This document shows, one piece after another, positions 34,401 to 44,946 of a DNA stretch of 64,000 nucleotides. The notes beneath the pieces are model-generated. The model saw only the letters and a list, made by a program, of their open reading frames with translations, was not told the origin of the DNA and ran no database searches. Position 1 is the first letter of the stretch. Every line of letters starts with the position of its first letter. Source of the stretch: Nageia nagi (Eukaryota > Pinophyta); the NCBI GenBank assembly GCA_050084985.1, contig JBITNC010000001.1, forward strand, positions 97,898,001 to 97,962,000, read 5' to 3'. The translations under genes were made by a program, and so were the position numbers.

Positions 34401-34870
34401 TTAAAAGCTGCTTGAGGTATAGGAGGTGAATTAGCAACAATAACCAAAGGATGAATACTATTCTAGGTAAGAAAATCTATTGGTTTATCCATACTTGGAG
34501 AATAGGTAGGATACGAAGGATTTTTTGGTACTGATTCAAATATAACTGATAGTGGGATTTCCCTTAAGGGGGCCAAAGGAGACACAACCTAAGAAATCTT
34601 TCACCTAGTCCTCCTATGAGGAACTGATAGCTCTTGAAATCTAGACTATCTAAAGGAATTTCTAGCATTACTTCTAGTTAGTCTACATTTTGGAGGTGCT
34701 AGGACTCAAAACATTGACTGGTTGATAGTAGAGTCACTAATAAGGTTAAAATAACTTTATAATCTTGAATTTGATAGCCCACTAGATGAGGTTATCAAAC
34801 CTAACTACACTTGCTAAATATGGAATTTATCTCACATCCCATCAGGCATACCAAAAATGGAACTGGCTAC
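34401..34870 (-). other. Gypsy-C 5' leader
   Basis: Lies between the 5' LTR and gag. Reading leftward from 34870 it begins GTAGCCAGTTCCATTTTTGG, which does not resemble the initiator-Met PBS used by the copia elements here. The tRNA primer is therefore undetermined. The part nearest gag (34401-34480) may be the N-terminus of the gag frame. Confidence 0.5.
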
Positions 34871-37184
34871 TATTGATCAGTATAGCATAACCTCAAAGGG
34901 TTTGGTTTTATCATGTTCTCCACTACTCATAACTGAAGGTTCCTTAAAATATTAGAAGGTGGTGGGGATGCACTTGTGTTGGCTTTTTGCTCAATCTCTG
35001 ATTTATAGGCTGGTTCCTATCTATATTCAAGGTTAAAAGTAATAGGAAAGAAATGAAAGGATAAAGAGTTACAAGAAAGAGATAAGTAAATAAAAAGAGT
35101 TAAAATAAGAAATATACAACCCAAGCATTGCAACATAGGTAGCAATCCATATCCAAGATTAAGAATAGCAAACTATATCACACTTAAGGTCTCGTAATCA
35201 TATACATAGCCCTAATTTGAAGAAAAACATTTCCCATATAACATTCACAAAAGCAATAAATAGCTAGTTTATTGCTAGAGGGAAAAGCATTATCTGTTTA
35301 TATTATCATATGTGAGTAGATATTACAGATTTGGGCAAATTTGCTAAAATTTTATACCTTTGGATCTCTAAGAGTTAGCTATTTATACTTCCCCCCTTCT
35401 TGGGTGGTTGGGTTTCATTAATATACATAATTGCTAGTATTTAATAAATAACTAAAACAACACTATTTACATAAATACTACAACTATGTTAGATTACATA
35501 GTGAATAAGTACTAATAACATCACTATATGGAAATTTGCAATTTCTAAATAGCCATGTCTATAGAGCAGCAATCCTTCTAACATGTCATTGATTGCTCTT
35601 TCTTCAACCTTTTAATTTATTAGAGATAGCACTATAGCTACCTGAGTAATATTTGATTGCAAATTGATGGGTATGACTTGGTACTATGCTTTATCAATTG
35701 CTATCTACTTCTTTGTAATCTTTATGATCTCTACTATAGATGTTAGTAATCAGAGTAATGGTAGTTGATAGACATTATGTTAACTTGGTTCAAGAAGAAA
35801 TTGCCACTGTTATATGGAAATGAGTTAGTGTCGACACATTAATAGGGCTCTAGGGGTAAAACACTTAATATGAAATGGACCTAGGTGTTCCTTCTTTGCA
35901 TTACTCTTACCTTTGCTTGGCGGGTTTTATGTTCTTCATCCAAGCTTTGTAGATGATCTAACTCTTCTAGGACTCACTAATTTCAATCAAAAACTATGAT
36001 GTCATCTCTTAGAATCGATGGGCTCTATTCATGATCTTCAAAAATCTTCACCTACCATTGCTTATTTTGGACTCATTGATTTCAATCAAAAACTATGATG
36101 TCATCTCTCAAAATTGGTGGGCTCTATTGATGATCTTCAAAAATCTTCACCCGCCATTACTTATTCTAGGACCATTGATTTTAATAAAAAAATATGATGT
36201 CATCTCTTAGAATCGATGGGCTCTATTAATGATCTTCAAAAATCTTCACTTGCCATTGCTTATTCTAGGACCCATTGATTTCGATCAAAAATTATGATGT
36301 CATCTCTCAGAATTGGCAGGCTCTATTGATGATCTTCAAAAATTTTCAACTACCATTACTTATTCTAGGATCTGCTAATTTCAATCAAAAACTATGATGT
36401 CATCTCTTAGAATTATTGGGATCTATTGATGATCTTCAAAAATCTTCACCCACCATTACTTGTTCTGGGACTCGCTAATTTCAATTAAAAACTATGACAT
36501 CATCTCTAAGAATCATTAGGCTTTGTTGATGAACTTTAAAAATCTTCACCTGCCATTGCTTATTCCAGGACTCGCTAATTTCAATCAAAAATCTTGACAT
36601 CATCTCTCAAAATTGGTGGGCTCTATTAATGATCTTTAAAAATCTACACCCACCATTGCTTGTTCTAGGACTCATTGATTTCAATCAAAAATCATGATGT
36701 CATCTCTCAGAATCAGCAGGCTCTGTTTGATGTCTTAGATCTAAATTTATACAAGTCCTAAACACTCATGTCAACAATTCTTGAACACTCTAAAGGAATA
36801 AATATAGCTTTTGAACATCCTTATTTACATAATTCTTGGGTATTCTTTACAATTCTCCCAGGTACTCTTAACAAAATAACATAACTCCTGGGTTCTCATA
36901 ACTCCCAAGCACTAAAGTATAAAAGAATAACATAACTCTTATTCACATAACTCCCAAGTATTCTTATTTACCAAACTAACACTCTAAGAGAAAGAAATGA
37001 GAGAAGAGGGATTAACAAGAATGAAAGAATATAAGTACTTACAACTCACACAGACTTTAAGAGAATAATATGCCTCTCGAGCACTCTTATATACATAACT
37101 CTCGGGTACTAAAGAATAAAAGAATAATGAATAAAGAATAATTTAGAATTACCCCAATTTAGAGTATAATTATGAAAGAATACA
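34871..37184 (-). repeat. Gypsy-C 5' LTR
   Basis: On the minus strand it starts TGTATTCTTTCATAATTATAC at 37184 and ends ...CTATACTGATCAATA at 34871. At 2314 bp it is slightly longer than its partner, partly because it has more tandem units. Confidence 0.9.
35957..36740 (-). repeat. Tandem ~100 bp repeats in the gypsy-C 5' LTR
   Basis: GATCTTCAAAAAT-type cores lie at about 36032, 36132, 36230, 36330, 36430, 36530 (degraded) and 36630 on the + strand, a regular 98-100 bp period. Eight ATGATGTCATC or TGACATCATC octamer sites accompany them. Confidence 0.92.
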
Positions 37185-37300
37185 ATAGTGTTATATTATT
37201 CTTTAAATAAGTATTAAGATTACATGGGTTTCCAAAGTGTATTTATAAGCATCTAAATCATGCACATAAAAAGTTAGGGTGCATTCCACAAAATTAAACA
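37185..37300 (+). pseudogene. Gypsy-A integrase, right segment
   Basis: Immediately after the gypsy-C element, the duplication ATAGT is followed by V-I-L-F-F-K-x-V-L-R-L-H-G-F-P-K. That is the continuation of the integrase core (normally LFFKEVVRLHGVPK) broken at 22300. K-K-L-G-x-x-x follows near 37270, after which the match fades. This confirms that the DNA on both sides of gypsy-C was once contiguous. Confidence 0.78.
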
Positions 37301-38584
37301 TCTAGATCTAGATAACTACATATTAGATGTGTGCTAGAGTTAATATTTTGATAAAATGATAAAAATGAGCTATACTTGTATGTTTATTGATCATGAATCC
37401 TTTTTATACATATAATGGAACCCTACAAAATAAATGACATTACAGGGAACCTCCAAACCCCAAGTCCTTAAGACCTTAGAGCCAAGCAAGTAGGGATGAA
37501 GCCCTAACTCAACATGCAAGGTAGGCCCCCTTTTCATTAGTCACAAGAATGATGAAAATATAATCAATGCTTAAGTACTTATATGATATGATGTTATGCT
37601 ATATACTCTTTTATAATACTTTCTATATGATCTTTATACTAAAATATAAATGATAATGCTAAAAAAATGTTAAATATATGCTATGTTGATAAGATATGAT
37701 AAAATAGCTAAAGCACCCATAAAATATGCTATGAAAGTGATCAATTCAAAAATTATGTAAGATGGATAACACCCAAATGATTTTCACCAATGAAATGCTA
37801 ATAAAATGTAAAGTGTACACTTAAATATACAAAAAAGTAACAAACAATGATATTGATAAAACCCAAAGGTATGAAAACATATCAAATCCCAAGTATGCAA
37901 CATAATGATCTATATGATAATTAAGTAAAAAAAAAATTCCCATTATCTAATTAATTATGGATAAGATAAACAATAAAAAATAATGATATGGTATGAACAA
38001 ATTACATATAACTCTATCCTAACCCTAAGCTAAAGTGATAAATATCCTAGGTTTATAATTGTATGCCAAACAATGCACAAATAAACAAATATATAATAAT
38101 TGGGTGGGTAAAAATACTCCAAAAATGTTTTCAAACCCTACAAAAACCTTAAATAAGAAATATCCAAGCATATAATACCTAATTCATTAAGAATTCACCT
38201 CAATCGTCGAAGAGGAAGGATGCAAAACCATGTAGAAGCTTATGCCATGGTGCATTTTTCTCAAAATCCTAATTGATATGTGTTGGAGTGCTTGATTATT
38301 GATAATGCTCAGATGTATTCTCTATAATGATTTGTAAATGTTAAATAAATTGAGACTCAAAAGTGTTATAAGTGAAAAATGAGGTAAAATTTCCTTTTTA
38401 TAGTATTTTGTTCTTGATTGGTAGATCAACTAAAGTCTATTTGAATTGGCTAGTCGATTAGCCAATTGACTGATCAATCGATATATCCTATGATTTTTAT
38501 CAAAAATACTAATACTAATAATATTAATGTTTATGCTTAAAATGTTGTTATTTGCTGCAAATATGTAATTTTGGGATGTCTATA
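37301..38584 (-). repeat. Candidate 3' LTR of the minus-strand gag element (element G)
   Basis: On the minus strand, AAAAAGGGATAG followed by TTATAGACATCCCAAAATT resembles a polypurine tract and the TGTAGACA(C/T)CCC start of many plant gypsy LTRs, placing an LTR start at about 38584. A minus-strand TATA-like box CTATAAAAAGG lies at 38403-38393. The left end was not fixed and no matching 5' LTR was found to the right of gag, so this is a tentative call. Sequence from 37560 to 38160 is extremely AT-rich with ATGATAAAAT-like motifs. Confidence 0.35.
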
Positions 38585-40600
38585 ACTATCCCTTTTTGAG
38601 TTGAGTTTTTGCAAGCATGCAAGACTTAGCATAAAAAATAAAGATAAATGTTATGATTTATGTTGATGCTTTGATATTTTATATTACTTTGATTTATTTG
38701 ATAATATCAATGTTAATGATAAATGATCAATAATGTTTTGCTAAAAAATATGGCTTGTGAATGTAGGTATACAAAACCTACCAAATGTTGGGAGATAAAA
38801 TGTGAAATACTCTCAATGATATTATCAATATAGTATAACCTAATCTATGGAAACATGTAATAAAATATTTGGGTTATGACATGTGTAATATCAATGATAT
38901 GATCATGATAATAATATTTTTTTCTCATGGAAAACAAAGTTAAATAATGCTAAGGATTAACTTTGCCCCATGTTAAATTGAAAGCAAAGCAAAAATCATG
39001 GTAATGATAAAATGAACTCTTTACACCAAGTAATGGTAAGCAAAAAAATATATAAAGATAGAATTTTAACCCTGTTAAATGGAAAGAAAATCACATTTTC
39101 CCATTTTAATGGAAATAAAGAAATGATAGTGCTAAAATGATGCATTTACCCCATGTGAAATGGAAAGAAAGGAATGTTATTTTTCCCCAATATTAAATAG
39201 AAAGCAAAATGGTTATGCTCAAATGATACATTTATTCCAAGGGTAAAAAAATATGGAGATGCTCATGATATTATCACAAAAATAGAATGATAGCTTTGAC
39301 CCATGTTAAATGGAAAGTAAATGATTATGCTCAAGAATAATGTTGAAGCCTAAGGCTATATGATATGCTACCACTACGTTAGGATGTGATGGCATTGATC
39401 TTGATTTAAGATAGTTGATATCTCATCTTCCAAAAAATGGAGTGATGGGTGAACAAAGTGAAGTCAACAAAACATTCATTTGTTTATTGATAAGTGATTC
39501 ATTTGATCATGTTAAAGATATGATGTTCAAAGCTAATGATATGTATTGATGCTAAAAAATCTTGGTATGTTAAATAATATTTCTTTCTTAATGATTTGCT
39601 CAAATATATTTCTCATGATATGATATAAGTTATTTATTTTAATCAAGATAAAATATTTTTATTTTGACACCTTGATTTGATCATGATATACGATCATTTA
39701 TCTTTGATAAAGATAATGATAGAAGTGTGAGCAAAGCAATTTATCCATCTCAAATTCATTACCACTTGTTCCTTAAGACTATGTTTCCCTAGAAACCATG
39801 CAAGAAAAAAATCCATGATCATATCCAAAGGAGTGCTTCTAAGGCAACCCAATATATTGATTATGACCCAAGTGGTTGTATCATAATGGGAAAGAGGCCA
39901 ATGCATAGTGATAATGATAATGAATCAAATAGATCTCAAAGACATATTATAATGATTTTTTTTTATTTTGATGCTAATATGTGAGGCACACTTGATGAAA
40001 GTGTCCAAAGATAATGATGATACCTAAATACATATGATAAGTGTGATTTTTTATGTTTTACTAATATTTTTATATTTTGAATTGAATGACAAAGATAAAT
40101 CATATGTATAATGATAACATGATGTAGTGTTCAAAATGCTATATATAATGATAAGCTCGATGATAATGATAATGTGATAAAGATGTATGTCATATGATGA
40201 TATAAATAATCATAAGTGATAATGATATACATAATGATCATGATGATAAAGGTATCTCATGATGAGTCTAGGAGATGAGTGACTTTGCCTTGCCATAAAC
40301 ATACCAAAGAGTATCTAGATTGATACCATGTATTGATATGAGCATGAATAAATACATGTAAGGATGAGAGTCACATATTGTACAATAACCAACTAAATAA
40401 CCACCTATATACATTAGTAATATACTAATGTATTATAATTAGACTAATGTATTATTATTTCTATTAGTTTCCACTAGTGGATAACTGCAATATGATTATA
40501 CTACATGTCTATGAAATATGCCTCAAGTGATAGTTTTCAAATGTCAAGATGTATGATAATGATCATGATTTGATACTCAATATTTTTATTCAACCAAAAT
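38585..40600 (-). other. AT-rich region of element G without recognisable pol
   Basis: Expected to hold pol or 3' UTR if the gag to its right and the LTR to its left belong together. I see no RT, integrase or protease motif. It is dominated by GATAATGAT/TGATGATA-like simple repeats (39960-40260) and by the tandem block listed separately. A 70-codon minus-strand frame at 39906-39694 has no family that I recognise. Confidence 0.4.
38960..39330. repeat. Degenerate tandem repeat, CCCCATGTTAAATGGAAAG unit
   Basis: Six recognisable copies on the + strand near 38967, 39070, 39098, 39151, 39187 and 39299. They share C(C)CATGTTAAATGGAAAG(C/A)AAA with variable spacers containing GATAATG and ATGATGCATTTA-type motifs. 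Spacing is irregular (30-110 bp). Such arrays are common in the 3' untranslated regions of large Tat/Ogre-type elements. Confidence 0.65.
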
Positions 40601-40622
40601 ATAATGATGACAAGTCAAAGGA

Positions 40623-43132
40623 TTATGTTTTATTTATTAGATTATATGATAAGGGTGGTGGAATAGATATACCCTTTCTTGTTTGTTGCTCATCCACATG
40701 GAAAACTCCCACAACATTGTGAAAAGAAGATGATGATCTTTTTTCATGATAAGTTTTTCCCAAGTTTATAGAATCATCTACTTGATTTACATTATGATTA
40801 GGTAAAGGATTTTTAAAAGCTTTCAAGAGTTCATTAGGTGGTGAGATTGGATTTCCTATTGATACTTTCCCATTGTAAATAAGATCTTGGATTTCATGTT
40901 TTAATCACATGAAACTACTAGTATTGTGTCCTTTTTACCTATGATATTCATAAAATTTATTTTCTTTGTACTATGCTCTTGTTCATGCAATTGGATTATC
41001 TTTTTTTATTGTAGCACCTTTTGTAAAGTATTTGATAAAGGCTCCATCAAAGGAGTAAAATTTTACCTTGGTCTTGGCGATAAAGGTGCTCGATCATTTA
41101 GTTAGCCTTGTGATCTTATTATTGGTTGTTGTGGAGCTCTTTTTTGTTGTATTGCTATGATTTGTTTTGCTTGATTAACATCATATGATACTTGATTATT
41201 GTGTGGCTTTGTAAGTTTGATTATTTTCATTGCTATTATTGTTTCATTTTTTATCATTATTTTTTCTTATGTAATTTGATGTTACCTAATTAAATATTTA
41301 CTTCCTCAATAAGCTTTGTTTGTGCTAATTCTTCCTCAAATGATTTATGTTATTGTATTTATAAGATAGAAGATATATGCTTGTTATAAATTTTGATAAA
41401 TAGTTTGATCAACTATTCTTGTGGCAAGGAATACGTCAAATCAGTAATAATTATCCTTCATATTAACACATAGTGATGGATTGATTTATCATCAAAAAAT
41501 AATATTCTATTCAAGTCTATGATAGATGTTCTCTTTCTAATGTTGAAGGTAAAATTTTCCAAGAATAGATTGGCCAATTGTTCAAAAGAATAAATGCTAT
41601 GTTGGGGAACTTTTTTATACCAATTTAAAGCTTAGCCCCTACATGTCATAGGAAATGTCCTAAGAATGAGAGCATCATCATTCAATAGGATATATCAAGA
41701 GTATTTAAATCATCTCAAATGTTATGTTGGATCCTCTTTTCCTTTGAATTTGTTTATGTGAGGCACCTCAAACTTATAAAGAAAATTGCTTAATTGGAAC
41801 CATGGTATTGATAGGTTTATTGATAATTGAATGATAAGATATCTTGCTCTTTCTTTGACTATTGATTTTAAGTTCCACTTCTTACAACCTATTTAAGATG
41901 TCATCATTCATTATTGGAGGTCATTGAATTACCATGCTTTGTTGATTTTATCTGAAATTAATTTTTCCTTGATATCTTGGATGATAATTTTATTATATGT
42001 TTTACTCCAATGGTTGATTCAATTTTTTATTAGGAACATATTGAATTTATGAAATATAATGTTGATTTTGTTGGCTAACCATTTGATTTTGGTATGATGG
42101 TTGATTAAGATTTTGATTCAAAACTTATTGATATGTTTGATTTTTCCCAAGATAGTGTTATGAACATTGTTGAAATGTTGAGGTTTGACTTTGGTTTTGA
42201 TTTACATTTAGATTTTGATAGGAAGATGAAGCTTGATGTTGGATATTTTAAGGAATCATTTGTTGAAATTTGTTAGTTTGATTTTGGTTTTATTAGTTTG
42301 TTTGATAGGAAGGTTTATTTTGGCCAACATAAGCAACTTGTTTTGATTTATTTGATTTAGAATTATTAAAAGGATTGATATTATAATGTATCCTAGACCT
42401 TGTGAGATAATTTGCTTTATTTGGTGTGGTTAAATGATTTTATTTCACAACAAGTGGATTTGCTATATTAGAAATCCTAGCTTGTTTATTTGGATGAAAT
42501 GATGAAGATCCATGACTAATATTGATTAATTATTATACACATGATATTTTTTGATTAAGATTTTGTTAAGGTATTGATGTGCTTAGGGGCTGATGTGATA
42601 CCATTTATTATGTTGGTTAAGATTAAAATTGACTTGTTGTAATAAGTTGCAATTAATGTTGAGACAAATGTTGGTTGTAAAAGAGTTGATACATTAGGAG
42701 CAATAGATGAAGATAATGTAAGTTGAGGATTGGTTAGCTCATTAAATATCTAATTTTTCATGATATACATTGGTGAATGTTGAGGATCATGATATTTAAG
42801 ATCATAATGATGGGCCGAATTTTGAACATGTGATGATAATGGCATGATTTGTTATTGTTGAATTTGTTGAAGTCAAAATTATTCAAAAAATGTTGCCAAT
42901 TAATTTTGGACCAATGGATCATTAAAAATTTCTCTTGAGACTCTAGAGGCCAAATGTTTTCAAACATAGATTGATTTTTATTCTCTTGAGAAAGTGATAG
43001 ATGTTAAAAACATGATTGGTGAGAAGATACATGTGATGAATGATGAGATTGTGGTGAGATAGGTTCTTGATTAAGTTTTTGATTTTATATTTATCCTTTT
43101 TTCCTAGCATGTTATCTTGTTTTAGCTTCCAT
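40623..43132 (-). pseudogene. Element G gag, Ty3/gypsy (Tat/Ogre-like), heavily degraded
   Basis: On the minus strand a gag-like start M-E-A-K-T-R lies at 43132, just after a PBS-like site. A Pro/Ser/His-rich N-terminus follows, then (about 41720-41440) a decayed gag core with the pattern F-P...L...A-L-x-W-x-x-K..P-x-I..F..L...F..N-F and I-x-x-L-x-x, readable only across frames. Near 40960-40860 it reads Y-H-R/x-K-G-H-N-T-S-S-F..L-K-H-E-I-Q-D-L-I. This is a degraded form of the K-G-H-D-T-x-x-C..L-K-x-x-I-x-x-L-I motif that precedes protease in Tat-type elements. The 67-codon frame 40826-40623 continues from there. Confidence in the family is moderate because most of the frame is shifted. Confidence 0.55.
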
Positions 43133-43141
43133 ACTTACATG

Positions 43142-43154
43142 TGGTTCTATATCA
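43142..43154 (-). other. PBS-like site of element G
   Basis: On the minus strand TGATATAGAACCA resembles the initiator-Met PBS TGGTATCAGAGCCA with changes. It sits just upstream of the proposed gag start. Confidence 0.35.
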
Positions 43155-44113
43155 AACCTTTTAAGAAAAATGAGTCTATAAAACCAAGGTATGGATGGAA
43201 AGAACACCACGTTTAAAAATATATCAAGAGTGCAATATGCCAAATAGAGTAAGAAAATAAACACCAAACCTAGATTCTTGTCATGATATTTTTAATGTAT
43301 TCATAGTAATCATACACAAACTATATGACAAAGATAGAAATCATATATGCTCAAAATCCCAATAGTGATAAATATAAGAATGGTGATTTATCTTGTTTAG
43401 TTTCTTCTTGTTAAATTGGATTTTATATTGATTAATGATGATTATTTTTATGATAAATTATCTCTTGTTTAATTTTTCTAGAGATGTATCTAGTATAGTG
43501 TTAATAGATAAGGTTCAATCTCTAGGGATATGGAATGTTTAGAGATAAGTAGACCACCTCGATAATGACCTCCAAGTGTCGGTGAGGTCATGGGAATGAA
43601 TTCCACATGCCTTGGTATAAGTATAGTATGGTATGATTAAATGTAATGCTAAAATTAAAATGCTAATGAAACTAAATGAAAAATGCAAATTAGGTCCCTT
43701 CATAAGATGTGAACAATCCCAACCAAAGATATGATCACCTTTGTTGGTTGGATTCCAAGTAACCATCACTATTATTTTTATGATCACATATCTTAGAGTT
43801 TATTTCATTAATGATTTTTTATCAATGCTATACACATAGATAGTGAGAGCTCATAAGATATTATATTAATTTCATATTTACTATATATGTTGTTATTATG
43901 ATATTTGGAAGGTGTTTATGATTTCTCATAAGTTCTTTGTAATTGATTCTTTTCAATCACTCAACAACAATTAACATAAAGGGGGGAGAATACATAACCA
44001 ATAAATTGTTGATTCTATGAAGATTGAAAAAAACATTAGAGTTTTTTTCTTCTATTTTTACTTTGTAAGCATAATTTCAATTTAATTCATTACAAATTGC
44101 AAAGGGGGTACTT
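43155..44113. other. Unassigned AT-rich DNA, possibly LTR of element G
   Basis: If the PBS is real, the 5' LTR of element G should lie here, but I found no copy of it on the left. The region has two short purine tracts on the + strand (AAAGGGGGGAGAA near 43979 and CAAAGGGGGTACT ending 44112). Its ORFs have no recognisable motif. Confidence 0.3.
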
Positions 44114-44946
44114 GTTGACACCTAATTTGGAATTATTTTTGGGCCAAATTAGTTATATATGACCCTTGTTATGTTATAATTAATAGTATGTTATGTTATA
44201 TTTTAATTACCAATTATGATCCACCAAAGCTATTTCTCATGTATAATTCTCTCATTTTATGCAAGGAACCACCAACATCGGTGCTAACATGTAAAGGTGT
44301 GTTCAAGTAATCTCTTGATCCTATATATAGCAAATTATATGTATAGGAAGACTATAAATATTTAATCTCAATAGGAATATTCATACATCTTGTAAAATTA
44401 TTGATGCCTTTAGAAAACATCTATTAATATTGGATCTATTATACTTTGAGTACTATCCATTACTTCACCATATCCTTGGAGTGAGACCAAGGGACATCAC
44501 TTCAAAATTGAGTGGCTTATAACTTTAGGATCCCCTATGCCAATTCATCCACCAACATGGTTAATGAATGGCTACATGTAATATCACTCCAAGGTCTAAT
44601 ATTTGAGCTTGTGTGTCAATCAACCTTTCATCCATAGAACATTCTTATTGATCAAGTAAGTAATAAACACACATCTATAATTTTTTATATCATAGGTTAA
44701 GAAATTTCACTTATATCATTCATTTATTCAATGTATTTCCATTAGTTACTCATTATCATATGCAATTAAATTCCTTTATATTATATTTTCATCATCCTTT
44801 CTACCATAATTAGGGTTACATTTTATCATTTGCAATCACCTTAGATTTTCAATAATTGGCCAATAAACTTTCCCAACTCATCAATGTCTTAAAAGAGGTT
44901 GTCTAAAATACTTTGATAAGTTGCTTGATTTTTGGGGCTTACAAAA
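44114..44946 (+). repeat. Candidate isolated LTR-like segment
   Basis: A purine tract (GCAAAGGGGGTACT) is followed by TGTTGACACCTAATTTGG, the style of a 3' LTR start. A TATA-like CTATATATAGC lies near 44320, and a possible end GGGGCTTACAAAATAACA lies near 44934-44951. No second copy is in the window, so it remains a guess. Confidence 0.25.

Larger units (their letters stand above)
22301..37184 (-). mobile_element. Gypsy-C, nearly complete Ty3/gypsy element with extra 3' ORF
   Basis: The element spans 14,884 bp and is flanked by a perfect duplication ATAGT (22296-22300 and 37185-37189). LTRs are long: 5' LTR 34871-37184 (2314 bp) and 3' LTR 22301-24522 (2222 bp), coding strand minus. Order on the minus strand: leader, gag (about 34.3-33.4 kb), aspartic protease (33.0-32.4), archaeal-type RNase H (32.26-31.8), RT and RNase H (31.3-30.3), integrase (29.93-28.76), then a 4 kb extra ORF region (28.54-24.56) before the 3' LTR. 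Stops are scattered in every domain, so it is inactive. Related sequence occurs as a solo LTR at 6424 and a deleted copy at 48747. Confidence 0.92.
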
